A stretch of DNA of 64,000 bases, taken from positions 15,560,871 through 15,624,870 of the forward strand of contig NC_040028.1 of NCBI RefSeq assembly GCF_000972845.2. Reading direction: 5' to 3'. Positions 37,201-46,829 of this stretch are shown piece by piece. Made by a program: the position numbers and the translations under genes. The notes under the pieces are model-generated. The model did no database searches. It was not told the DNA's origin and worked only from the letters and a program-made list of their open reading frames with translations. This DNA is from Larimichthys crocea (taxonomy: Eukaryota; Chordata; Actinopteri; Sciaenidae). Every line of letters starts with the position of its first letter. The stretch's first letter is position 1.

Positions 37201-39842
37201 GACCCTGTATTCAGAGGAAATGGAAAAGGCTAAAGAACAGATCTAACCTTTGATTTGAAGTCTACAATGAGATGCAAAGTTCCTTTCTCTAGCATGAAAG
37301 TCGGATGTGTTACCCAACGATCAATAACCTCGATCTACACAACTGTACTTCCTACATAGCTTACAGAAAGGAAACACCGTTTCCCACATTGGCATCGAAC
37401 GATAGCTTTGACACAGATGATGTGCTGTGCAATAATCCAATATAAATGTATAACAGGGCTATAAGCAGCATTATTTAGATGGAGACCAGTGAGATATCAA
37501 TTCACAGTGCTCTCTTCAGCACTATACTGTAACTATCATGAGAGACTTTAGGAAAAAGCTGACTGGCTACGTAAGACATCCCTGAGCATGGCAGGGATGA
37601 TTCTTATGAAAGTAGGTCTTATGTATTACACCCACATTCAAGTTCATACGCCTCAGCTATGGAGAACCTTCACAGACTTCATGACGGTATTTATCTTCTT
37701 TGTAGTAGAGAGGATATTTTTGTGAGGCCTGTTTGCCTCCCTGATCCAAGAGGCATGGGTCACACAGAAGACATGCATCGCATTAAAAGACTTCTCAGTA
37801 ACCACTGCTACTGGTGAAGTTGATTTCTGGTCTTTATTAACCAGCTGAATGAAGTACTTTATAATATTAATATTTACTTCTCTACTGCCTGAGAGATATC
37901 TTCAATCATAAAACCGCTGGGAGAGCTATCCACAGAAACAAGCTCACATTCGATCTGTATGTCAACGAGACACTCAACTTCATTGATGGAAGTCATGAGA
38001 TAGTAGTTACAATACCGAAGCATGTGCACATTCTTTGGTATAATCAAGTTAACTCTGTCAGGAGTAATTTATGAATGGGTAGAAGAGAACTTTGACAGCA
38101 TTTGTTACATCCTGGTCACAAGCCTAAAATGAACAAATCACATGGCAATACAGTGCCAATTTCATCGAATGCCATCTGGACAAGCCGAAACAGGAAAACT
38201 AGTGGAAGTGTGAAGCACAATTCGAGCTAGTTCTACTGTTCTGTAGTTAAAGACAAAATTAGGATTGATATATTTTTTTAAAATTCACTCAGTTAGTCAT
38301 CAAAGTAATTCAACATATCTATTCAGTATAATAGCTCCTGGTTTCTTATTGACAGCAATAGACCAAAGTTAAGTCAGGTTAGATCACAAATCAGTGCAAT
38401 GCATGGTCTCACAAACATTAACAACAACTTAAAATGCCTCTAGTAACACTTTCAAACTAATTGTTTACCATCGTCAGCAAAAGGGCGATGAGTTTTAGTA
38501 TCTCAAGAGGACAAACTAGAGCAAAGCTGTTTTATGAAATAATAAAATCACTCACAGTTTCTACTGGCAGGGCATGTGGTGCAATAATGACAGCCTGATC
38601 CTGGTAATAGATTTTTTTTTAGGCAGATACTGATATTGCAATTTGAGAGTTGGAGAAATCCTTTAATGATATAATGGATGATTTTTTCTTTACTCAACCT
38701 GTAACATATATAAACAATCTTGATAAAATGTCCCTTAATTTTTCCTCCTTTAAAAGCAGTTAGCATTTGGGGATCTTTAAGCTGTCTTTTAATTCAATTA
38801 AAAACAGTAAAAACAACTTGACAATTTGAAAAAATGTAATCAAAATTCAAACACAAGAAGAATAGTTCAATATTGATTAGTATAATATATGATCTTCATC
38901 AATGAACTAATTGAATTTCATCATGTGTTGGTTGGTTAGTCCAGTAAGCTTTTTAATCCTGTTTTCTGAGGCTGTTTTCTCAGCAGAAAAAGGAGTTTCA
39001 GAGCAAAAGATTTAAACTCTTGAATGGAAAGCAATTGCCTGACACCTCCAATAATTAATCGTGTTTAATAACAGGGTACTAATACGTTTGCCTGGGCTCA
39101 TTACTTCTCCTTGATATTCGATTTAACAATGTTCAAGATGAATCAATGAGTGCAGGTTTTAGATATAGGAATAAAGTAGCTGTTTTAAATTAAAGCTCAG
39201 GTCCTTGACCACTGGGGCAGAGAGAAGGACCTCTGTCTGGACAAGCTGTGTATAGACTGCCTACAGCCAGGAGATAAGACGATGACTCAACGGGAGAATA
39301 ATCCCTGGCCAAAGCTGCATTGTGGTGTGATAGTGAACGTGCGAGAGTGGATTAAGGCAGGCCTGGTTTCATTCAGGACAATTGAGCTTACAGGGGAATA
39401 AACTGCCTACGTTAGATATGTGATGAGAGTGACCGTTATTTTACTTATCTTTGGAAAACTGTGGTATTATATACCTATAGTTTCACTAACGCTGAAGCTA
39501 TACACAATGAAAGACTTTAAATGGATATATATGGAGGGACTGGACACTGACAGTAGTAGTTGAGGATGGAAAATGGAAAATACATTTTTAAGTGCTTTTT
39601 AAAGTTTCCTTCTTTATACAAGGGCATTATTTTTTATATATTTAGTGAGGGATCATTATATTTCTTACCTTCAGTGAGTCAAAGCAAGCAATAACTCTTC
39701 CATTTTCAACTTGGCAGCTCTTCGGCGGATGAGCAAATTTGCACTCCTCATCACTACGTGAACAGTTCCCTCGCTGAAACTGTCGGCAGACTTCCAGGGT
39801 AAGCCATTTTGTGTCTCGGACTGAAGAAACGTTCAACGCCAT
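31280..39842 (-). CDS. mbnl2: Muscleblind-like 2 splicing regulator, whole coding span
   Basis: Nine coding exons (174, 165, 225, 249, 54, 157, 36, 95 and 15 nt) keep frame and total 389 residues plus stop. MBNL2 is an RNA-binding protein that recognises YGCY motifs and controls alternative splicing, RNA localisation and stability, with a leading role in brain; its sequestration by CUG repeats is part of myotonic dystrophy. Four CCCH fingers are visible: C19-C27-C34-H38, C53-C61-C66-H70, C190-C198-C205-H209 and C226-C234-C239-H243, in the usual CX7CX4-6CX3H spacing. A linker with an 11-serine run separates the finger pairs. The start [19 protein letters not shown] fits MBNL2 (MALNV...) rather than MBNL1 (MAVSV...). 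The [24 protein letters not shown] and [10 protein letters not shown] blocks are all present. The exon sizes match the known alternative exons of the family. Confidence 0.96.
31777..31858. mobile_element. MITE family A fragment in the last mbnl2 intron
   Basis: GAGCTGAACCATAATTACTG, TAGTATCATTGG and CACCTGTGTTTACTG match the internal block of the copies at 0.85 and 4.94 kb. The ends are not preserved. Confidence 0.4.
32164..32200. repeat. 37-bp near-perfect palindrome
   Basis: Arms ACTTGTATTATTATCATA (32164-32181) and its exact reverse complement (32183-32200) around a single central T. It lies in the last mbnl2 intron. It could form a cruciform in DNA or a tight hairpin in RNA. Confidence 0.9.
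32616..32710 (-). CDS. mbnl2: mbnl2 95-nt exon
   Basis: It encodes [20 protein letters not shown] and onward to APANQ. The length is the same as the alternatively spliced 95-nt exon of MBNL1/2. The 3' splice site CTTCCTGAAAAAG is purine-rich close to the AG, and the donor CAG|GTTTGC is weak, both consistent with regulated use. Reading past the donor would add 15 residues ([15 protein letters not shown]) and stop at 32568. Confidence 0.93.
33296..33331 (-). CDS. mbnl2: mbnl2 36-nt microexon
   Basis: With the split G codon it encodes [12 protein letters not shown], the counterpart of GSILCMTPATSV in MBNL1. The acceptor is ATCACACAG and the donor is ATCG|GTAGGT; phase 1 on both sides, so it can be skipped without a frameshift. 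Confidence 0.93.
33880..34036 (-). CDS. mbnl2: mbnl2 157-nt exon with second half of the NLS
   Basis: It encodes [18 protein letters not shown] and onward to the [20 protein letters not shown] block (52 codons plus one base). [10 protein letters not shown] is the conserved second basic cluster of the nuclear localisation signal. The acceptor TTTCCAG and donor ACAG|GTGAGT are strong, as for a constitutive exon. Confidence 0.95.
34406..34459 (-). CDS. mbnl2: mbnl2 54-nt alternative exon (NLS exon)
   Basis: It encodes [18 protein letters not shown]. It is the 18-residue exon that in MBNL1 and MBNL2 controls nuclear localisation and is skipped under muscleblind autoregulation. The acceptor reads CTATTAAAAG, with almost no pyrimidines just before the AG, and the donor is CTG|GTATTT. 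The family motif KRPLEAT reads KRSLEAT here. Both flanks are phase 0. Confidence 0.95.
34460..34604 (-). promoter_or_regulatory. mbnl2: Long AG-exclusion zone and YGCY cluster upstream of the 54-nt exon
   Basis: Going upstream from the acceptor AG (34460-34461), no AG occurs until 34603-34604, i.e. 141 AG-free nucleotides. Within it are repeated YGCY motifs (TGCT, TGCC, CGCT), densest just upstream of the exon in CTGCTTGCTG and GCTCGCTGCCTGCT. This is the signature of a distant branch point, described for the equivalent intron of mammalian MBNL1, with MBNL binding sites for autoregulated skipping. The family parallel is known; use in this species is inferred. Confidence 0.7.
35564..35587. promoter_or_regulatory. 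Duplicated octamer (ATGCAAAT) motif
   Basis: ATGCAAAT occurs at 35564-35571 and 35580-35587, each followed by GCAA, in the mbnl2 intron before the 54-nt exon. ATGCAAAT is the POU (octamer) consensus. A regulatory role is only inferred; the arrangement could also be a short tandem duplication. Confidence 0.3.
36378..36626 (-). CDS. mbnl2: mbnl2 exon with zinc fingers 3 and 4
   Basis: It encodes 83 residues from [10 protein letters not shown] to AAVAAQ-like alanine-rich sequence ending AAAV. Finger 3 is C190-C198-C205-H209 and finger 4 is C226-C234-C239-H243. The acceptor CTTCTCAG and donor GTG|GTAAGA are good. All zinc ligands and the aromatic residues that stack on RNA bases (KYFH, CRFAH) are intact. 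Confidence 0.97.
36731..36955 (-). CDS. mbnl2: mbnl2 linker exon with poly-serine tract
   Basis: It encodes 75 residues from [10 protein letters not shown] to LMRSDKLE, the flexible linker between the two finger pairs. It corresponds to the exon whose skipping in MBNL1/2 reduces splicing activity. It contains 11 consecutive serines (36767-36799), mostly TCT codons. The introns on both sides are only 84 nt (36956-37039) and 104 nt (36627-36730). The donor is GAG|GTATTC. Confidence 0.95.
37040..37204 (-). CDS. mbnl2: mbnl2 exon completing zinc finger 2
   Basis: It encodes 55 residues: [20 protein letters not shown], then the [12 protein letters not shown] block and [20 protein letters not shown]. 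It supplies C61, C66 and H70 of finger 2 and the conserved helix after it. The acceptor is AATACAG and the donor is GTG|GTGAGG. Confidence 0.97.
37205..39668 (-). other. mbnl2: mbnl2 intron between the finger-1 and finger-2 exons
   Basis: A 2.46 kb intron splitting zinc finger 2 after Lys58. The donor AAG|GTAAGA is strong. No repeat could be identified with certainty. On the plus strand at 37.5-38.1 kb there are several consecutive open stretches with protein-like composition that I could not assign. Confidence 0.8.
39669..39842 (-). CDS. mbnl2: mbnl2 first coding exon (zinc finger 1)
   Basis: 58 codons from the ATG at 39840-39842 ([10 protein letters not shown]) to DSLK at the donor AAG|GTAAGA. 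It holds finger 1 (C19, C27, C34, H38) and the first ligand of finger 2 (C53). The residue order [20 protein letters not shown] is typical of MBNL2. An upstream in-frame TTG is not a credible start. Confidence 0.97.
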
Positions 39843-40301
39843 GTCCAAAGGTTATTTTTTATTACAAGTCAATTTTATTGTCTTGTGTGCCTCATACACC
39901 AAAAGCTGTAGGTTGGCTTTATGTACGAAGTCCTCTATTAAAACAACGGGGTGAGTCGTCCATCAGCCAGAGCAGAAATATCGGATGGTGGTCAATCACT
40001 CTGAAATCACACGTTCAAGTGTATCTAACTAATGGTGCCCGTATCAGACAAGTCAGGGAAATTGAATGCAAATGTGTCACTTTAGTCATACATTCTCAGG
40101 TCTGTATTTTTTTATATTAGGTCTCTTATATAATGATTCTATTTTAGCATTTTCTAGGTGCTGATGTTGTGCAAAGTGGTGGCAAAGGGCTTGCAGCTGA
40201 GGTATCCGGTGCCGGTGCCTGAGTCTGGCGGAAAGCAAAAGCCGACAATGGACCAACTTCAAGTCAGGGATATCTTTTAGAAGGCACTTCCTGTTTGTGA
40301 T
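39843..40301 (-). other. mbnl2: mbnl2 5' UTR part of the first coding exon
   Basis: Upstream of the ATG the sequence runs back to a good acceptor, TTTTTTGTCTTTCAG at 40302 onward, giving a 459-nt leader segment that includes a comparatively GC-rich block (GGCACCGGCACCGGATACC). It contains several short upstream ORFs (40139-40150, 40082-40093, 39919-39963 and 39875-39895). I assume no further intron inside it. Confidence 0.6.
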
Positions 40302-40654
40302 CTGAAAGACAAAAAAACAGGGAAAAAACCCATTTAAATTGCTGATATTGTATCCAAATTACAACATTATAATTATGGTGTCATTAGTCTACAGTTGGCC
40401 CATTTAGAGCTACCATAAATTATTTTTGAAAACTCTATTCTCTGGAGACAGTTCATTCTCTGGAGTCATCAGTTCTTTAGCAGTTCACAGAAGAAAGCAG
40501 ACCAGGTTAAACAATAACAAATATGATCTTGTGTAATTAGTCAAGTTATATTTAGTGAGGTCAGACTCTCCGGAGACTAATCGTTTAAGTCGTTTTTTAA
40601 ACAAAAACTTCTCTAGCTTTACAAATGAGAGCGTTTGCTGCTTTTGTCTCTTTA

Positions 40655-40815
40655 AAACAGAATCTCTTCAGGTTTTGAACTGTCGGTTGCCCAAAACAAA
40701 ACGTCTGAAGATGTCAACTTAGACTTGGATTGTGACATTCTTTGCCAACTTCTAACAAGTTAACTGAGAAAATAATTGGCAGATTAATCAACAATGAAAT
40801 TAATTGTTAGACAAG
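40655..40815. mobile_element. Repeat family D fragment in mbnl2 intron 1
   Basis: CCCAAAACAAAACGTCTGAA, GATGTCAACTTAGACTTGG and GGCAGATTAATCAACAATGA are the reverse-oriented phrases of the repeat at 22921-23195. Confidence 0.45.
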
Positions 40816-42574
40816 ACGTGACGAGCAAAACACCAAACAAAGCACGACTTACAAAATGATCAGAAATTAATCAGTTTAAAAAAAAAGATCTGACTTTTTA
40901 GACCAAAGCTTGATGAACAAACTATCAAACTATCAAACTAGAACTGAAGTGCCTCTTAATAGTGGTAGTATACTGAAATATATGGAAAAGTTATAACCAA
41001 TTAACTCCTCTATCAAGCCTGAACTTTACATTTACAATTCAATAAATCAGCAAAGCATTGATCATACAGCCTGATAAACAGATATTTCTTCCTTGCCAGC
41101 ACTCTGACCAGATCTCTATTTGTGTACTTTGTACTGGAAAGTATGTTTCCCTCTTGGAAAATTGGACCATTCCACTTATGTGATATTGTGGTTTACTCCA
41201 CTATAATTCGATCTCTCTCAGTCATTCAGTCTTCTTTCATTTCTACCCTGTGACTGCAGTCACGTCTCCATAAGATGTTCTTTCCAGCCTAATATTGCGA
41301 ATCGTAGCTAGTTAGTAAAGACTTTCTTTGTCATTCTTCACTTCATGAATGTTGTGACGGTTAGTCGTACGTGCAATATCACGTCTGCGCATTTCACAAC
41401 TGATTTATCTAGGCCGTGCTTCCTCAATAAAAAAATTGGGGGCATGTTACATACACATACAGCAATCAATCAATCACTAACAGAATATTATATGTTATTT
41501 ACAAAGCTCAAATCAATAGAGATCAATGCTAAGCTATATTTAGAGCACATTTTGCTGAACAGTATCCACTGCAACACACTATAACCTATTTTTCCAGTAC
41601 ACTGTTAGGCTCTTTATTTGCTGATACTGTGCGATTATATGAGCACTACAGTCAGATATGCTGACTCTTGGCCCAGAATACAAAAGACAAACTAGACAAA
41701 GCTTAAACGTGCGTCATGGTGGGATTCAGACACAGGACAGGACAGTCAGACCAGCACACTAAGTGTTAAAACACACAGGAAGTAGCTGAGCAGACAGAAA
41801 AGGTGGTTTAAGTCGTGAGCTGGATAAATCTGTGCGAGAGTTGAAAAGTAACATTGTCTGTGAATAAAGTAAAGGCTCAGGAGGCACAGATTCAGAATAA
41901 ACTCTAGCTATTGTTAACCCAGTTGTACTACTGTAACAAGCTTTCAGCTTTACTGCATGCTATTCTACAGCATACTGCAGCAAATTCCTTTGGACGCAAG
42001 TCAGGAAACGGAGCAAGAAAACCTACCTCTCTCACTTCATGCAGCACTAAAGAACTTCTGTCCCCGACCGAGAATCTGGCTGAGAGATACAATCCTTAAC
42101 TTGTTAAGATAATGACCATAACGACGGCTTTTATCGTCCTCTCTGTCCCGCGGTGTTTAGTGACCAAAAGATTTTCCTCTTCACAACAGTAAAAACAGAC
42201 TGTCTGTTCAACTCTGGCTGAAACATTTCCAGCCACCCCCTTCCTGCCCGAGAGCCAGCCTCTGGGAAGACCCTCCCAGTCGGAAATTGGCCAATAGAAA
42301 GCCAGGATGCCGATGCACTGTGTGAAAGCTGGCTGCAAAGCTTGGAGCTGGCTGTTGACCCTTTTTTTTTATCTGTGAATAAAAATCAATTACTTAAAGA
42401 AGATTTAATTGAACATTTGATCCGGCCTTCAGGATTTATTACATGCAATGATCAGTATAGACTGAATAAATAACACTGTACAAACCTCCTGCACCAGCGT
42501 GACCATGAAAATGTATGTCATAATCAGTCTCAGTATGTTTTTATTGCAATTAAATGTAATTACAACTCCTTAAC

Positions 42575-42658
42575 AAATCAGGTTTTTAACTGGGTTTGAT
42601 TAATTTTCATACTGTAAAATCAGGTTTTTAACTGGGTTTGATTAATTTTCATACTGTA
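42575..42658. repeat. Perfect 42-bp tandem duplication
   Basis: The segment AAATCAGGTTTTTAACTGGG plus 22 following bases is repeated once, head to tail, with a period of 42 and no evident mismatch. A recent slippage or duplication event. Confidence 0.9.
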
Positions 42659-42674
42659 ATTTGAATATATTTAC

Positions 42675-42910
42675 ATTAATCATCTAGCTGACGCTTTTAT
42701 CCAAAGCGACTTACAAAGAAAGGGAAACAATCGAGGTAGAGGAGGTTCTTTCTGAAGTCTTCAAGAGTTATTTTAAAAGGTAGACGGGGACGCTCCTGAT
42801 CTGGTAGAAACTGGTAGGACGTCCACCAATGGGGGAACAACAGATGAGAAAAGTTTGGATTGCCTTAAACGTACGGGTGCCAGAGCCAGGCGTCGATCAT
42901 TGGAGGATAC
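42675..42910. repeat. Dispersed fish repeat with the GCTGACGCTTTTATCC core
   Basis: AGCTGACGCTTTTATCCAAA followed by GCGACTTACAAAG is a phrase that I recall from many fish genomes. The following ~200 bases probably belong to the same element. The class is not certain. Confidence 0.45.
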
Positions 42911-43221
42911 GGGTTTTAAAGTAGGTGAGTATTACCTATTAATATTAACATCTGAGCAATTATGAGAATAGAAAAAAGCAACAACCCACCGTACAAAACA
43001 TGACAATATTTGGTTCTATACTTTTTAAACGTGTAACAACATTGAAAAATCCTGATATAACTTTTCACAAAAATGAATTTCACAGCATGAAAACTCCCAT
43101 GATAATCTCTCATAATGTGATGAGAAGGGTTGGCCATGTGTAGCAACAGAAAATGCTATTGCAGCAAAAAAAAAAAACAGTGTGATGAATAATTTAGTCA
43201 AAGCATGACACTACTTTTTTT

Positions 43222-43455
43222 TTCTCCAGTGCTAATGTTTAAAACACTTTATTAGACATTAAACATGTTTTATGAAGTCCAGACTTCAAACCCACCTGTT
43301 TAAAATGCATTGTCATATTTTGAACCTGTTTTTAATGTTGTATTCTTGTGATTTGATTTTATGGTTCTTTTTGTTTGTTTCTGTTATCTGCTCTCATTTA
43401 TTGTAAGGTGTCCTTGGGTGACAGAAAGGTGCCTATGAAATAAAAATTATTATAG
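43222..43455 (+). mobile_element. LINE 3' tail fragment
   Basis: The segment ends TTGTAAGGTGTCCTTGGGTG, then GAAAGGTGCCTATGAAATAA and an ATT-rich tail. This 'GTGTCCTTGGGTG...AAAGGCGC...AATAAA' end is typical of L2/CR1-like LINE 3' ends and related SINE tails in vertebrates, as recalled. No RT domain remains. Confidence 0.45.
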
Positions 43456-43706
43456 GGATGTTTTATCTCAACTTCAACACAGCTAAAGGCATTTTGTTGT
43501 GTGACTCTTTAATAACGCAGGGTATCAACTTTAAAATGCAACCAGCAGAATATAACATCAGTGACACTGTTACATCACATTTGTTTGGTAGCATGGCTGA
43601 GTCTCTGATTTGCATTCTCATCATAGGCTACTTCAGCTAGCCTCTCATCATCTGAACACTCAGCTAAGAGGCTACAAAGCTACAAAGACACAGCTGCTCT
43701 TGCGGG

Positions 43707-43738
43707 TTATAACATTATAACATTATAACGTTATAACG
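43707..43738. repeat. Four 8-bp tandem units
   Basis: TTATAACA, TTATAACA, TTATAACG, TTATAACG in direct tandem, about 45 bases downstream of the predicted mbnl2 first donor. Confidence 0.9.
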
Positions 43739-43781
43739 TGTGTTAGCTCACAGTGTTTAGCCGAGGAGGGCACCTGCTTAC

Positions 43782-44110
43782 CTCATCATCATCACGGATG
43801 AACCGAGGATCACACGCACCAGCTCGGACGACACGACACGACGACGACGACGAGGACGACGACAGTCCGGCTTGAACTAACGAAAACAAGATGTCAAGTG
43901 CTGCCGAAATGTTTGGCCGACGACCCGTTTGATTCTGGCTCGGTTCGTTGGAGCATAGTTTGTCATTTCGTCCGTGTACCCGGCCTCATTTCTGTCCTCA
44001 CTTCGGAGCACCGCACAGATTTAAGCAACAAGCTTTTGACAGCTTACTGTACGATCGTCAGTTTAACGAAGAGGTGGGGGGGTTTCCCGGGTTCTGCTGT
44101 TGACGCTTAA
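43782..44110 (-). promoter_or_regulatory. mbnl2: mbnl2 CpG promoter and noncoding first exon (predicted)
   Basis: CpG-dense DNA upstream of mbnl2 in an AT-rich setting, ending at a consensus donor GATGAG|GTAAGC (exon end 43782). The putative exon contains a GAC/GTC triplet run (43826-43864). The transcription start is unknown; the box covers the CpG-rich stretch. An RFX-type motif lies ~210 bp further upstream (44319-44332). No coding frame on either strand looks real. Confidence 0.5.
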
Positions 44111-44615
44111 AGACATATACACAACGTTTAAAACAACAGACAGCATACAACACGCCCTATAATAAAACAGATATATTGATTTGATTTTAACGGAAGCAAC
44201 AACTGTTGAAAAGAGCTATATTCGTAACTTATATCCCCCTAATACCCCCCCTCCTTAAAATCATAAAGTGGTACGGTCCACACGAATGCCAGTAGGCTAA
44301 AAGGGCAAGGGTTTGCTTGTTGCCAAGGGAACAGCAGCAACCATGTGAGTTTAATGGGAATATAAACATCTAATTATCAAAGTGTGTTAATATAAAGTTA
44401 ATACAAAGATAGTGTGAGACCACATTTTTGTGCTGAGTTCTTGTGTGCCTGCTGAGAACCGTACATCTCCAGGAAACGTGTGTCCATCAGCAGACGTTGT
44501 AATGATTTATCATTGCAAATGTTTAAAAACATGTAATTTTCTTTGTCAGATTGTTATCATTGATTGTAATTGAACTGAAGAGAATGTGAACATTTAAAGT
44601 CACTAATGTTTTATT

Positions 44616-44616
<1 letters not shown>

Positions 44617-44656
<40 letters not shown>
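44617..44656. repeat. AGAT tetranucleotide microsatellite (10 units)
   Basis: Ten uninterrupted AGAT units, likely polymorphic. Confidence 0.95.
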
Positions 44657-44839
44657 GCAGCATGCAAACATACATTGAACATACATTAGAATGAACCTAT
44701 AACACAGTGTCCATACGTTAAAATTAACCTGAGATAGATCCAAAATTTAAACATTTGTAGCAAAATTAAACATTTGCATTGAATGGAATTAAAAATGTGC
44801 AGAGGAGTTAAACTCTAAAAGTTAAAAAATGAAAAAAGA

Positions 44840-45112
44840 AAATAAATATATACCTGTGTTATACCTGTGTATTCCTCACCAGTCTGTCCAGTCAGGCAGC
44901 GTCCCTCTTCTATGCTGCTTTCTCCCCCAGCAAACCACAGCATAGAAGAGGACGTTGGCCTCCAACACTGGTAAAACATCTGCAGCAGTTTTTTTGCAGA
45001 TGTTGAAGGACCCAAGTCTTCTCAGGAACAGACGACGACACCGTCCTTTCCTGTGGAGAGCGTCCATGTTTAATAAAAGAAACCCATTTTGGTTTAAAAT
45101 AGATTTAATCAA
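44840..45112 (-). pseudogene. Decayed LINE ORF2 C-terminal fragment
   Basis: The minus-strand frame from 45112 reads RRLGSFNICKK, then VLPVLEANVLFYAVVCWG. The phrase LFYAVVCWG after an LRSFN-like block is characteristic of the region downstream of the reverse transcriptase in fish L2/CR1-type LINEs, as recalled. The frame shifts shortly after CWG, and the next part continues in another frame from ~44.95 kb. A dead fragment of a nonviral retrotransposon. Confidence 0.55.
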
Positions 45113-46829
45113 AGATTTCTTTGATTAATGGTCTCTTAATATTTGTGAAGGCAAACTCTTAGCCACTCTTTATCGGCATGGTTTTAAACATAGCAGTTTA
45201 GACAGTTAACCTATACTAAAATGTTATTCTAAAATGGGTTTTTTAGATAGATTGAAAAATAAATATCAGGTGTCAGATTCACTCAAAGTCGATTAAATAA
45301 AGCAAACTGATAATACCATTTGATTCCCAGGTTGGTTTTCACTGTTCTTACTGAATATTAAAGGGTGAATGCATTATTGTAGATGACTTGCAATGCATCC
45401 TCTCTTATTTAAGTTTATGTCAACATTAAATGTAGTCACACTGTCCAGCCAAAATGACCTAACATAGGCCTGTCTACTCTATTTAGGGATCTCTAGAAAT
45501 AAAGTTTCAGTGCAGCTGCATTATTGAGAAGAGATCATCTTGTCTCTGACCATGAGAGTTTCATGAATGAAATCCTCACTGTTAACAGAAGATGGTAGCA
45601 CCTATAACCAGTTAATTTGACTTCATTTTCATACAGTCGAGGGAAATGGAGACCAATTGTCCATCTCTATAAACAGCCTGTGTTGCTAACTCAGATATTT
45701 GAAACATGACAGAGAGCCACATCCTAAGCCAAATAAATTAACAGTTTAATCTCCGAAATTGAAATGTATTTTAGAAGTTTAATATATATTTTTTGTGGAG
45801 TAGAGGTAAAAAGTAACCTATCATAAAATATAAATAATGTGCATAAGTAAATGTACCTTTCACCACTAATAGTAGCTGGACCGGATGTATCTGTTCAGTG
45901 CATAATTATTTGATTAAATAGTTCTAGATTGATTTAACATTTTAGTATTTTAGTAACATTTAGTACCTCACTAAAATCTCTCTAAATTGTGCCCAGCTGT
46001 CATCATCCACATTAGAGAAGCTCCGAGTGGAGAAAAATGTTGAAATGTTCAACTGAATTACTTTCAATTATTACCTTCCCAGCAGCAGTGAGTATGGAAG
46101 CAAATAATAATTTAAAAAAAATTAATCATTTGAATTGGAAAAGCAACCAGAAGCTTCAATGCTTTCAATCGTCACTGTTGAAATTTAACTACCTTCATAT
46201 TGACCCACAACAACACAAGCCAGAAAACAGCCAGATAATATTATTTATTAGTCCAACAGCAAGAGCCCCAGCCCTGCGACTGTCTTTCAGCCTCTTATCT
46301 TATTCTATGAATGACTAAAAGTCATTCCCATATTTATTCTTGTCTTCTTCCTCCATCAGCATCACCTTTGGTCTCTTTACCTCTGTTATGGCCATAGAGG
46401 TTGCATAGTTTGGAAAAATATGTTGTACTGAAAAGATTTTTACTGAGGTTCATAATCCTTTTTTAGATATTCACGCAGAAAGATGACTGACAGAGGGTTA
46501 AAAGGTGAAAGCATTTAGTCCAAATGATTTATGAGAAGAAGGAGCCTTTAGTGAGATACAGACCAATGATGTGGAAAAACTGGTGATGCAAACATATTAA
46601 ACAAACCCTGATCATGGCCAGACAAGTTGCGTGAATTAGCCAATTGGATGCTGTTGGCATGCTGATGAGGGGTTGTGGCCCAGGCTAAAAATTTATGTAT
46701 TTAAGTCTATTCAACTCAAAGATGCTTGGTTCAAATCAACTCAAATTGTTTAAGAAACTCCAGGCTAACACTTTTTATAAATACTGTGTGTAATGAAAGC
46801 ACAAAAGATTTGTGTTTTAAGTTATCTTC

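Larger units (their letters stand above)
40302..43781 (-). other. mbnl2: mbnl2 first intron
   Basis: A 3.48 kb intron between the predicted noncoding first exon (donor GAG|GTAAGC at 43782/43781) and the exon with the start codon. It contains a repeat family D fragment (40655-40815), a 42-bp tandem duplication (42575-42658), a fish repeat near 42.7 kb and a LINE tail near 43.3 kb. A CpG-containing block with an ATTGGCCAAT double NF-Y core (42286-42295) could be an alternative promoter. Confidence 0.55.
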
